The notes beneath the pieces are model-generated. The model was given only the letters and a program-made list of their open reading frames with translations, did not search any database and had not been told where the DNA came from. This document shows, piece after piece, positions 35,382 through 47,206 of a stretch of 64,000 nucleotides of DNA. Each line of letters begins with the position of its first letter. Position 1 is the first letter of the stretch. Both the position numbers and the translations under genes were made by a program. The stretch is taken from assembly GCA_032358165.1 (NCBI GenBank), contig JAALGY010000008.1, forward strand, positions 1,612,001 through 1,676,000, read 5' to 3'. The DNA is from Diplosphaera chodatii (Eukaryota; Chlorophyta; Trebouxiophyceae; Prasiolales; Stichococcaceae).

Positions 35382-38300
35382 TTACTCACGCTCCTGGTTT
35401 GTGCTGTACTCAGCATGCCGCCGCTTTCTGCGCTGCTGCGGCACAATGTTGCTGGCTGCCACGGCCCTGCTCTCCGTCTCGCTAAGTTCCCCATCAATGT
35501 CACCTTTGGCTCGTTGACTCTTGCCTGACTGCCCTGTCGTACTGACGGCAGGGTGTGTGCCCGCCGCTGAGCTTTGTGAACCAGCCACACTTGGCGCCTG
35601 AGCAGCCTGCACTGGCAGGCTGCGCCCTGATGCACGAGGCGGCAGCGGTCCAGCATCGTCCTGATACCGCCACATCAGAGTGGCCAGTCGTGCTAGGCTG
35701 AGGAATGCCAGGCCCTGCAGTGTGCAGCCGTGGAAAAGCTGTTGTGCTTCTGCTCAATGTGTGGTAGTGGACAGTGACACAAGGGCAGGGAGACAACACA
35801 GCCCTCGCATGGCAACAGCAGTATCAGCAGCTAGAATAGACACTGCTGTCAGCAAGCCGAGGCTGATGCCTCAGACAGGTGGTGCTTCCTGCAACGATGC
35901 AACGAGCATCTTGTCACCTGCCAAACGCCCAGCAGGCTGCCGCCCTCTCCTGCTTCCACTGCCAGGAGCACCGCCACTGTAGCCGGGGCAGCAATGGCCA
36001 TCGCGCCTACATGCAGCCGTGTCAGAAGCAGTCAAAAGTCGAGGAGGTGCATTCACATGCTGAGAATAGCAGTGACCAGAAGCAGCGGACGGCGCCGTTG
36101 AACCATGAGAATGTCATGGGGCAGCAGGCTGCCAGCACATGCGGTGCGCTGACACCTTGTCCGTGCACACCTGCCAGGAACTTGAAGTCAGAAGCACCCA
36201 GCAGCACTCCGTCCAGCACGTACACCAAAGCATTGAGCGGCAGCATGAAGATGACCAGCGGCAGCAGCGTCCGCACGGCAGCGGCCACATCAGCATCATC
36301 GGTGAATGCGAGCGGCAGCCACGGCATGGCAGCGGTGTACACGAATGCAATACCGAAGCCCAGTCCCAGACCCAGCTGCACAGCACCGTGAACGTTACGT
36401 TCAGTCTAGGTGTCCAAGATCTGCTTTTGTTTTGTCTGCAATTTCAGCACTGGACTGCAAACACAATCTTGGGCCTGCCAGAGTCCGCAAACTGATCATG
36501 TCAGCTGCAACACAGGCGGCAGCTGCATTGCAGGTGGGTTGCACCACTTCGAGATGCTTGTATGCTGTACGCTATCACTGATGCCATCAACCGCACCTCC
36601 AGTAGGCGATCACTGATCTCGCGGGCGGCGGCAGGCTCTCGTTCCACATGCACCGCCACCAGTGTTTGGCCGCCCACAGCAAGCGAGTCCAGCAGGAAGG
36701 AGCTGAGCATCCACAGCTGCGTCAGCACCTGATGCGTCGCGATGGGCACCGTGCCTAGCCTGCGAGGGTCATGGAGAGCACCCCTCTCCATGGGCTTGAA
36801 GCGCCTCCTTACAGCCAACTCCTAAGCACCTTCAGCCTGCCGATGTGCACTTCACTCTGCCTGGTGCAGCTTTGCTTACCTTGTAGAAACTGCAGATGCC
36901 ATGGTTTTTGTGCCAAGCAATAATACAGAGCGTGCAAGCATTGCGCTCCCCGCCTGCATAAATTCAGCAATTTCTGACGGTAGCCATGCTGCAACTTCTT
37001 CAACAAGTGTTCAGCTGCAACGATGACAGCAGAACTAGATGCACCATGCACCTTGATAAATGGTAAGAAGGTGCCGCCAACATGTACAAGGTCTGTCCCA
37101 GGCAGCGGCCACAGCCCTGCGTGCGCAGGTGACAGCTCGTCAGCCAAAGGTGGAGGCTGCAGGATGCTGAAGTCAGGAGACGGAACTGACATTGTGTCAT
37201 GAGAACAATCACCTCACACATCTTAGAACAGTCGCCTACAGAAAACGTGGCACTCACCCAACTGCTCCCTTCGCTGCCACAGGCAGCCAAGGTATGCTAC
37301 TGCCGCGGCCCACTCCGCTGCTGCAGTTGCTGCTGCTGCGCCTGACACGCCCCACCCCATGCCAAAGATCAGCACTGGGTCCAGCACCAGGTGGAAGGCG
37401 TTGCAGCCGGCAACCACCATCAGCGGCGTTTTGGTGTCGAGCTGCAATGCAGCAGGTCAAGTGCGTCAGCACAGGCTGATGTCTCTGACTGCAGGCTTGA
37501 GCAGCACCGCTATGATCCAGACCAGATTTATCTGATGCCCAATGTGGCCACTTGACACATCACGGCAGGCTGGCACACCTGTCCTCGAAGGACGCCCTGG
37601 CCCACCAGCATGATCAACGCTGCCGGCGCTGCTGTTGCCCTGCAGCATTGCAGCGCTTATGAGCAGGGTGCAGGCCATTGAGAAGAGTGAAGCTATGATG
37701 CGGAGGCCTCACCACGATTGCTCAGCGCGAAGACCCACCTGATGACAAGATAGTTAAGACTCAAGTCGTGCAGCGACCCGTTAGTTGCATCTGCGCCCAT
37801 GGCAACCAGCGCCGGCTCTGCGCCCCATATCAAGGCAGCAGCAATGCCAGTGCCCAGCAACGCAGCAACAGTAAGAGCCTGCAGCGTGACTCGGCCGGCC
37901 TGCAAGCGAGCCACCCGTGATCAGAGCGCGTTAGCGGCTTATGGCATCGATCGTCAGTCCTATACAGCAGACACGCAGAGAGCAGCGCACAGGGCGTTCA
38001 CCGACCTGCCGCTTGTTGCCCGATGACAGCGCACGAGCCACCAGTGGTGTTGTGGCGTTGCTCAAGAAATTGCAGACCACAAACGAGAAAGCAAACAATG
38101 AGGTGTTGACGCCCAGAGCCCCCTGCACAATACTGACATTTGAGCCGCTGATCCGCATGCACATGTTGGTAAGCTTCGGTAGAAGGTTTTCGCAGTGTGC
38201 CATGCAAACGTCAAGTACCAGGCAACCTCTCACCAATTCAGCCGGTCCCAATCGTCCAACAAATGCAGTGTCCACCAGGGACAGCAGCGGGTCTGCTGCC

Positions 38301-38750
38301 AGTGACAGCAGTGCAGGACCAGCAATTGCTGCGATAGCCGCATCGTGGCGGCGGCTGGGCTGGATGCGCAGCTGGTGCTTCACCCAGCTGTATGCATTGC
38401 TGACCAACGGCAGCCACTTCCCGTCTGCATGCTGCTGGCGTTCTGTCTGCTGCTCAGACGGCTCCTTTGCGTCTCCAGCTGCTGGATGCCGGGCCTCCGG
38501 CTGCTGTGATGACAGGATGGGCTGCTGCTTGTGTTCCTGGGCCAGCTCCGCATCCTGCACTGATGCCCTTGCTGCTAAGCGGAGGCGCTGCTGCCGCAAG
38601 GGCCACTGCTGTTTTCTGCCGTTAGCATGGCTGCTGAGATCACAGGCGGCAGGTTTCGAAGCTCCTCTCGCGGCAGACGAACGAGTAGAAACGCTGGCCC
38701 GCTTCCCTGGCTGCCGAATGAGTGTGCCTATGCAGCGCAGGGTTTGCAAA
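35382..38750 (-). CDS. MATE-family (DinF/DTX type) efflux transporter, plastid-type
   Basis: The product is a multidrug-and-toxin-extrusion transporter with a long N-terminal leader rich in Arg, Ser and Gln, as in plant plastid DETOXIFICATION proteins of the EDS5-like branch. Coding blocks in order: the leader GKRASVSTRSSAARGASKPA (38715 on), IAAIAGPALLSLAADPLLSL with VDTAFVGRLGPAEL (to about 38230), SLFAFSFVVCNFLSNATTPL, LQALTVAALLGTGIAAALIW, ALIMLVGQGVLRGQ (near 37590), LDTKTPLMVVAGCNAFHLVL with DPVLIFGMGWGVSGAAAAT (near 37440), THQVLTQLWMLSSFLLDSLA (near 36730), LPLVIFMLPLNALVYVLDGV (near 36260) and LAFLSLARLATLMWRYQDDA. These cover the usual 12-helix pattern. After the last helix is a Ser/Gln-rich tail to TAA 35382-35384. 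The first exon with its ATG was not fixed. Substrate unknown. Confidence 0.88.
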
Positions 38751-39626
38751 CATAGTCATGCGGCTTGCGCCAGCACAAGCAAACATGACGTCAAGCAATG
38801 TTAGCCAATCTCAAGAATTGATCATGTCGACCATTGTTGGACTACAGCCACGCTTTCCAGGAGCAAGACAACATCCTCTGCAGGCTGGTGGAAACGAATT
38901 GATGGAGGGCAATGCCTCACCCGAGGTGACGCTATTGCGGACTGACTCAGGCTTTGTGCTCGGCTGCGCACCACCACGAAGGAGGTGTGCGTTTGGATCA
39001 AGGCATCTGCTGCATGTGCCGGTCACATGCATCACAGGCGGGTCTGCAACGGTGTGATTAGAACCACACAACCGCCAAGTTGTGCTGTCAAAGCGTCTGG
39101 CACAAGCTCTGAATGCCTTTCGGACATCAGGTCTCAAGAAGTCAAGATGGAGGGGCAAGTGCATGGTTTGAGCCTGACCACAGAGCGGTGAGGCTTTGCG
39201 CTGCTGCATCTGCGATCCGAAAGGGAGCACACAGAAAGGCGCTTCATGGCCTGTCCGAACACAACGCATCGGAGATCATGAAAGGCACATGCACTTGCAG
39301 GCCCGCTACCAAGAGTGTCAGCCACTTGTGACATTTGCAGGGCCACTGTGTTGACATACTTCATTGGGTTGCCTGCATACGTGCTTGCACATCCGCAGTG
39401 CTGCACGTGCATCTTATACAAAACGCCATACTACAGTCATCAAGGCGTGGCTGTGACCCGTCTTGTTGCATGGCTCCGCTCCAACACCAGTAGCTTAGTG
39501 ATACTAGAGGCCTCTCTGCAGCCTCTGACCGGGTTCGGTCCTTCCTAGACGCCTCTCAAGCCCGAGCGCTTACCGTCATCAGGCGCCAGTGCCGGAGCGC
39601 TGGCGCGCAGCTAGTCAGTGGGTAGC
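38751..39626. promoter_or_regulatory. Spacer between divergent MATE and ABC transporter genes
   Basis: Nearly 900 bp lie between the two transporter starts. Short open frames occur but none has recognisable protein sequence or consistent splice signals. The first MATE exon may lie at the left edge. Both promoters should be here. Confidence 0.45.
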
Positions 39627-42600
39627 ATGGGGCGGGGAGCTGGCCGCAGGCCGTCCAGGAAGGACTTCACGCTGCTGCGTGACAATGCCAATCCGGACGA
39701 CATCTTCGATGCCGAGCAGGCTGCCACACAGCGGAAAGTTGGCACGCTGCGCGGCATGAGCCGGCTGCTTGCACTTGCAAAGGATGAAACATGGGTGAGA
39801 TGACTGTCCACATGCACGTCAGCGCGTTGTTTTCGTGCCTTTCTGAGCAAGGTACGCATCATTGTCGTCCGGACTCACAGTCTGATGGCATGCGAACAGG
39901 CAGCTTCACCCCATGTTGCAGGTGCTAGTGTTGGCATCGGTGTTTCTTCTCCTGGGATCACTGGCAAGTGTAGCAGTGCCCAAGCTGGCAGGCGAGCTGA
40001 TCGATGACTGTATCAACCTCAGCAAGTTCAGCAGTGAGACGGCGGCAAAGCATCGGGTCAATGGTAATACCAATGCTTGCGCGCCTTGCGCTCACATGTT
40101 GCCACATCTCCCTGTTATGATTGCTTGCAGCAGTTGTGCATGTACCGCGCTGCTTTGCCAGAGCTATGTTTCTGCATGCGCAGAGGTGCTGTACGAGATC
40201 TTGGTCATTCTTTCGGTGGGCGGCCTGGCCTCTGGGCTGCGGGCATGGCTGTTCAACTGCGCATCTGAACGAGTGATGGCGCGGCTTCGTTTCCGGCTGT
40301 TCAGCCATCTCATGGGCCAGGAGATGGGGTTCTTCGATCGTGTTCGGACTGGCGAGCTGATGAACCGTCTGTCAGAGGTACGACTCATACTGCAAGTGGC
40401 AGCCATTTTTGCAAGAGACCGTCTGGCATTGAGATCAGTTGTCTGTCACATGCGATGTAGGACACACGTCTCATGAAAGCCGCCGGCACCACGAGCATTT
40501 CTGTGGCTCTACGCTCGTTCACGGTTGCTTGCCTTGGGCTGGTGAGCACGCGGACACTTCCTCAACGGTTGCTCTGTGCTTTTGCTGATGAGCATGGCAA
40601 GTCGAGCACACAGCAACCTGCAGCATATACGCTCTAGATGGCATGTATCGTATGACTCTTCCATGTGTTCAGGTTCTGATGTTCCATACGAGCGCCATCC
40701 TTACAGGCCTCACTTTGGCAGTGCTTCCGCTCATGCTCCTTGCATTCCAGGTGTGGTGCCGACCAGGTGTAGATGCTAGTGGACCCGTTGCCATACTGCT
40801 TGCATTCTTCTGCTGTTGCTGTGCACGATGCTCTCATTGCCTGCGTTCCACTTTGCGCATTCGTGGGCACCATGCAGATCTATGCGAGGTTCAACAGGCG
40901 TTACACCTCCAACAGCCTGACAGCCAGCGCAGCAGCCTCCGTAGTAGCTGAGGAATGCTTTGGCAGCATCAGAACAGTGAGACTCCGCCTGCATCCAGTG
41001 GACTTGAATGGTCGCACGAGATGTTGCAGCTCACATTGCTGTGTGTGATGAGTGGCATGCTCATTCCTACGCAATACTGCTGCAGGTACGCTCGTTTGGC
41101 AAGGAGGCAGCAGCGTGTGACAGGTATCACAGCGCCGTCCTGCGCACACAGTCCTGGGGCTTGAAGAGCGCCGCCGCAGGGGGCTTGTTCACATCCTTCA
41201 ACGGCTCAGTGACGCCAGGTCAGCTCACCATCATGCGTGTGCTGCCCTGGGCTGCAAACGAGGCCGTTCAGTGGTGTGTCGATGAGCGAGTGCAGGGTCA
41301 AGCCTGAACCATGCTCGCATTGGCTGAAGTCCGACCGCTGATGCCTGCTGTCTGCAGCATCGCTGATGTGCGTGCTGTGGTTTGGCGCGCGGCAAGTCAT
41401 CAATGGCCAGCTGACGCCGGGGCAGCTCTCAGCGTTCGTTGTGTACAGCGTGTATGTGTCGGGCAACGTGGGTCAGCTCGCCGGCGTGTTCTCAAACCTC
41501 ATGCAGGTGATCAGACATGCCACATTCACATAGTTGAAGCAGTGCGACTTTCCACTGTGTGGCTTGGGAGCAGTGGTTGACCTGCATGTGTGGTCATATC
41601 AGCATATGGAGATGGGCTATATTCCCAAGCATCATCACCCTGTCCAGCAAACACTCAACGTGCCAGCATCCTTTCAGGCGGTAGGCGCCAGCGAGCGCGT
41701 GTTCGAGCTGCTGGACCGTCCGACGCACATGGCGCTGTGCCGCGGCGGCCGCAAGCCGACCGGCGCCCCAGAGGGCGGCCACCTGCAGCTGCTCAACGTC
41801 TGGTGCGCAGCACCTGCGCCTGTGCAAATCAAGGCTGCAGGCTAAGTGTTTACTTGAGGTGCATCGGATCTAAGGCTGACTGCAACGCTCCAAGCCTGTG
41901 TTAAGCTTGTCAAGACCTGTCGTTCTGCTTCAGGTTCTCGTACCCATCGCGCCCTGAGGTTGCGGTGCTGCGAGGCGTCACAATCGATTTGCCACCCGGT
42001 ACAAAGGCAGCCCTGGTGGGACCATCTGGAGGCGGCAAGGTGAGCTCAACTTGCTTCTCTTCTGGATATCATGGCAGTGCACAACCGCCACTGTGCAACA
42101 ACTGAAGACATTTCCGCCATCTATAGATGATTAATCACACTGCAGATGCATTGATTGGATACCACTATGTCATTATTGCAGTGTCAAACAAATTGAGATG
42201 CCAGTTCAAGAGAAGTGTGCTGTGCCCGCAGAGCACAGTGGTCAACTTGCTTCAGAACTTCTACGCGCCGCAGAGGGGCCAGGTCCTGCTCGATGGCACG
42301 CCCATTGATGCAATCGACCACGAGTATCTGCACTCCCAGATCAGCCTCGTCTCCCAAGAGCCAGTGCTATTTGCAGGTGCATTACTGGTAGTCCACACTC
42401 AATCGCATGGTTGCACACATGTGAGAGGTCTTCTTTGAATCTGTTCTTTGCTGCAGCAGCAGCGCCGCTGGGCTTACTTTGGGTTTGCGCCTGCAGACAG
42501 CATACGCTTCAACATCATGTTTGGCGTGCCGCCAGGCCAGGAAGTGACGCAGGAGCAGGTGTGCTCTTAAAGCCGGTGCGTGCATTTAATGAGCTAATTC

Positions 42601-43688
42601 CTTGTATCGCCGAGGTGACGCAGATCAGCCCTCTGCATCTGCAGGTCGAGGAGGCAGCCAAGGTAGCAAACTGCCACAGCTTCATCACAGCGTTCCCTCA
42701 GGTCGGTGCGAAGCCTCCACTTTGTGTCAGACTGCCAGCATAGATGTGTACTGTTGTCATCAATGCGTGCGCACAGTCACACAACATCATTGTGTAAGCA
42801 TATAGGGGTACGACACAGCGGTAGGGGAGAGGGGTGTGCGCCTCAGCGGTGGTCAGAAGCAGCGCATCGCCATCGCCCGGGCGCTGCTGTGCCAGCCGCG
42901 GGTGCTGCTGCTCGACGAGGTGGGTCATTGTTCCTCGCACTGATCCTCAGGAGAAATTCACAGGATCTTTGCGAGCGACCAGTTGCTCTGCATTAGCTGC
43001 CTGCAGACCCTTTAGGATGTTGTACTATTGCAAGCATCTCGCCGTCCGTATTGTGTCGTTTTGCTGCTGTAGGCGACCAGTGCGCTGGATGCAGAGAGCG
43101 AGGGGCTGGTGCAGGAGGCCCTGGAGCGAGCGGCAGCTGGCCGCACCGTGCTTGTCATTGCACACCGCCTGTCAACCGTGCAGGGCAGCGACCAGGTGAT
43201 ATGTCATGCAACAGTGTCACCCTTGCTGCGCTTGACACAACTCAAAATCTTGCATCTGCTTGTAGGGTCACGATGCAACAGCTGAACTGCATACAGACGT
43301 CGTTACTATCACACTGGCTGCATACGGCAGGTGCTGGTGGTGTCAGGCGGGGTCATCGCCGAGCAGGGCACTCATTCCGAGCTGCTCAATGCAGGTATGT
43401 CGCGTATACCACTGAGAGCCATAGCGGATGTGTGCATGCATTTTGCACTACACTACTGGGACCCTGTATTCAAGGATAGCATGTACATCACCTACATACT
43501 CACCACGTGTGACACGAGCAGGCGGGATCTATCGCCAGCTGGTGCAGCGGCAGCTGCAGGGTGGGCTCTCACTCACCAACCTGCCGTCCATCGCCGAGAA
43601 TGGGCACGGGCGGCCCAAGGATGACGCCGCAGCGGCTGACGATTCTGCCCGATCAGACACGGACGATGAGACGCTGTATGTGCACTAG
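39627..43688 (+). CDS. ABC half-transporter, subfamily B (TAP/ABCB type)
   Basis: The product is a half-size ABC exporter with one membrane domain followed by one ATPase domain. ATG 39627 opens a basic leader ([14 protein letters not shown]). Membrane helices follow: [35 protein letters not shown] and [20 protein letters not shown]. Loop motifs include [16 protein letters not shown] and [11 protein letters not shown]. The ATPase has every motif: Walker A GPSGGGKST, interrupted by an intron after GGGK; the Q-loop region [12 protein letters not shown]; signature [16 protein letters not shown]; Walker B VLLLDEATSALD; and the H-loop VIAHRLSTV. The C-terminus is acidic and ends DETLYVH (TAG 43686-43688). 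The order resembles plant ABCB26/27 and mammalian TAP/ABCB8-10. The leader could target plastid, mitochondrion or vacuole. Substrate unknown. It diverges from the MATE transporter. Confidence 0.95.
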
Positions 43689-44268
43689 GTATACGGAATG
43701 GTGCTTACCACTGCAGGCTTTGCAGAGCAAGCAATTGGTTGGCGTGTATATAGTATCGTGTAGTATTTGGTAGCTGAGCAGTATTCTTCGTGCACTTCTC
43801 TGCATTACACGCTCAAGGCAACACGCGAGGTGGTGTCGATCATCACATTCGCGTATGTAGCATCTAATCAATTCAAAAAACAGGTCGCATGAGTCTGATC
43901 ACGGTCGTCCTCAGTTTTGACCTCGAGGTGCATGACACATTACAGTCATTACCACCATGAACAGCAGATTCTACGTTGCTGGATAGCCGCAATGTAGCAC
44001 CCATGGTGCACAGCGACGACGATTCTCTGCTCGTCGATGTGGACTTCTCGCCACCCGCACGGTCCGTCCCCATCATGACACACATGAGGAGCTACAACTT
44101 CAATGTCAAGAGCATGTCTAGGTTGCGTCCAGTGCAGAAAACCTTCTTGATCCGATCACCAAGAGCATTGATCATATACCCCACGCAAGCTGCCGTGTAT
44201 AACGGTGCAGATGCGCGATGGCACAAATAGCCGAAGGCCGCACCACGCTTTGAACGCTGTGCCCCACG
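43689..44268. other. Spacer between ABC transporter and EME1
   Basis: One plus-strand frame with an ATG near 44003 reads MVHSDDDSLLVDVDFSPPAR. It could be an extra 5' exon of EME1, joined after the CCGCAG at about 44279, but no good donor is visible. Otherwise nothing is supported here. Confidence 0.35.
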
Positions 44269-47206
44269 ATGTGCCGCAGGGCAGTGGCGCAGGCAGATCC
44301 GGATGTCGTAGATCTCACCTCCGACTGCGAGGACGCACCAGGGCCATCGGCAGCCCACCAGCCCAATGCGAGGGCTCAGGCAGCATTGCAGGGCAGGAAG
44401 CGCGCCGCACAGCTGGCAGGAGATCCCGCTGATGGCCGGCAGCCAAAGCGCTCAGCGCCGCTTCCGGCACGGCCACACGATTCCTCCCTGAGGTAACATG
44501 TGTACTGATACCGTCCCGCAGCACGACGCAGCCATATGTGTCGCACATGAGCGTCTCATGACACTCGCATTTTGCGTGGAGCCTTGACTACACATGCTCA
44601 TGGATTCCAATTCGTACGCAGACCGCCGACCAGCCGGGACGACCAGCAGCACCTGCAGGCGGTTCAGCCATCACAGGACCTTGAGGAGTTCCTGACGGCG
44701 GCAGAGCGCAAGCGGCGGAAAACAGAGGAGGCGCGTGCCACAAAAGCTGCCGAGAAGGCGCGAAAGGCAGCGCAGAAGGAGGCAGAAAAGGCCGAGAAGG
44801 CCCGTGCCAAGTGGGTTCAGTGGCCGTGGCCCTTCTGCTGGCAAAACATACATGGGGGCCTGTGGTCCTACGATGCCTGGTGCTGGCAGGCGTGATTGAC
44901 ACCCTTAGCCAGATGCTGCACTTCGCACACGTGTGCAGGCAGCAAGCCAGGGAAGAGAAGGCTGCAGCCAAGAAGGCCGAGCAGGAGGCGAAGGCACATG
45001 CCAGGGAGGTCGTGCGCCAGCAGCGAGGTGCTTGTCGCCACTCCTGTGCTCCTGTGGGGATCATGAGGCCGCCCCGCAGAGCTGCAATGGCTGTGCATCG
45101 GCATACGGTGTACATCGATGCCAACAAGTGACCACTGACGATATCAACTGCAGCACTTGCAGCAGGTCCTTGTGCAATTGTTGGTCGCATGCTGTTGTGC
45201 AGGCAGGCTGGCGGACCGGGAGATCCAGGTGCTGCTCAGCACCGACCTGGCGATGCTGCCCGCTGGCCACCAGATGATGGAGCGCCTGCGGGTGCGTCAC
45301 CAGTGCGGCCTCCTCGTTTATACTTTGTTGCGGAACCGTTGCCAGCTTGAGCGTCTGTCGGAACAAGCATAAACACAGTGTGGCATTAATCTTGGACAGC
45401 CGAGATACAAGAAGAGGTATAGGGGACATGTATGGGGAAGGTCGAAAGATTGAATTTGACCCACCATGCCCATGAAGCGGGCAAGGAGCCGCTGGCTGCA
45501 TGCATTATGCAATCCGCAACCAGACTCAATGGTGCATAATGCAGGCAAAGCAATACGACTTCACCATCACACCTGCAGCACTTGCGCCCCTGCCAACCGT
45601 GAGCTGGCGACGTCGCGATGCTGTGGGCGGCACCGCTGCTGGTGCTGACAGTCAGAGCCAGATGAGTGCTGCAAGTGCGCGCTCAGATATTGAGCACAGT
45701 ACACACTTGCAGGAGTCCAGTGTGACCATTCCCATGTTTCGTGTCGGTGCTGATGCACGATGACGCCGCTGTGATTGACAGCCTCCGGTACCATGCAGGC
45801 CCTCGAGGAAGATGCGGACGAAGTGCCCTACCTGCTCATCTATCTGAAGGTGCTGAACGGGCCGTCACTCAAGCCCGATCGTGCGCCCGCTAATTGTTAC
45901 CTTGTGGACATCAGATGTTTGACCACTGTTGAGTGCCTTTAAGACAGGCACTGGAGTTTAACATGTGACACCCACTGCAGCTTCCAAACATCCCGTGATG
46001 CCATTCTGGCAGATGCTTACTGCAGGCAGCAGACTAGGGTCTGCCAGTGTATCTGGAAGGGAGTGCCTGAACAGTTTCTAAGTTCCATTTCAGGCGGATC
46101 AGTTTGTGGCGGAGGTGGAGCGCGGCGGCGTTGAGGCGCTGCTGCAGCGAGCCGCGGCGGCGCACCCGACCTGCACCCTGGCCCTGCTCATCGACGGCCT
46201 GCACCACTACCTGCAGCAGCGCGAGCGCAGTGAGTTCAGGTGCCCCTGACTCCTGTTGGACGCCCTGCACTGATGAGCCAGGAGGCGCCATGCATGAATG
46301 GTCTTGCTGCCATGCTGCTCGTCTGAGCCTGCACTACTGGTCGTGAAGATGTCAGCTGGGAGTGACAGTATTCCTTGACAGTCGTGTGCCTCCTCCGCAG
46401 GGCGGCAGGTGGCCCCGGCGCGGGCACCACCTTCAACTGCCGCCCGACGCAGCAGGCGGTCATGCAGCTGGTCACGCGCTACCCGGGCGTGCGCCACCGC
46501 ATCGTCCATGATGCTGCGCAGGTGGTTACTTGCACATCACTGGTGTTGTCGCTGTCCATTGCCGGTCCACCATCGACACTATCCGACATGGTATGCCCGA
46601 CGAACGAAGATGGTGCCGCTTTACAGACCTTGGTTGGGGCTACTCAGCGACCTGTTGATGTGCTGTCGCGCAGGCCGCTGAGCATGTGCAGATGCTGACG
46701 CGCGCCCTCGCTCACCAACCCTACAAGTTCAGGGTAAACCCCGGTGCTGCCCTGCTCACCAACCCTGTTCAGCGGGATGGCACAGCAAGACTTCGATGGT
46801 GCACTGGCCGCTGCACTGGCTGGGGCAGAAACTCAGCATCAGCTGTTGCTTTTCCATACAGGAGATGTTTCTGGAGGTGCACGGCACGGCTGGTGACTCG
46901 ACGGCGGCGCAGGCTTTGCTGGTGCGGCACCCGCTGCCACCCGAGCAGCTGCCGCTGTACCGGATACTGAATCACATGCCGTCGATGGGCCCCGCGGCTG
47001 CGCACGTCTTGGCACAGCAACACGGCAGCCTAGGCAGCCTCATGGCGGCGTTCTTGGACCCCTCAAAGGGTCATGGGCAGGTCCTGAGGGAGGTTGCAGA
47101 CCTCCAGAAGCCAACAGACAACCGGCGGCGTGTAGGGCCCGCCGCTGCAGAGAAGTTGCTGCGGGTGCTGACGGCAACAGACCCCGAGCTAGCAGTGGCA
47201 GCCTGA
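44269..47206 (+). CDS. EME1: EME1/MMS4-like subunit of the MUS81 structure-specific endonuclease
   Basis: EME1 is the non-catalytic partner of the MUS81 nuclease, which cuts branched DNA during recombination and fork repair. ATG 44269 opens MCRRAVAQADPDVVDLTSDC, whose VVDLTSD is a textbook SUMO-interacting motif. A charged Lys/Glu/Ala coiled coil follows (LEEFLTAAERKRRKTEEARA and EEKAAAKKAEQEAKA). The ERCC4-like core has REIQVLLSTDLAMLPAGHQM (near 45210), YDFTITPAALAPLPTVSWRR (near 45557), FVAEVERGGVEALLQRAAAA and TLALLIDGLHHYLQQRE (near 46180), and FNCRPTQQAVMQLVTRYPGV (near 46435). The end is the helix-hairpin-helix region MPSMGPAAAHVLAQQHGSL and DNRRRVGPAAAEKLLRVLT, with the stop at 47206. 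Identification rests on this domain order and the conserved C-terminus. The ATG could be preceded by another exon. Confidence 0.82.

Noticed and set aside
37941..38804. Plus-strand open frame of 287 codons
   Set aside because: It mirrors the MATE leader and first helices on the other strand; the minus-strand reading has clear transporter motifs.
44588..45190. Minus-strand open frame of 200 codons opposite EME1
   Set aside because: It is antisense to the EME1 coiled-coil exons and has no recognisable content.
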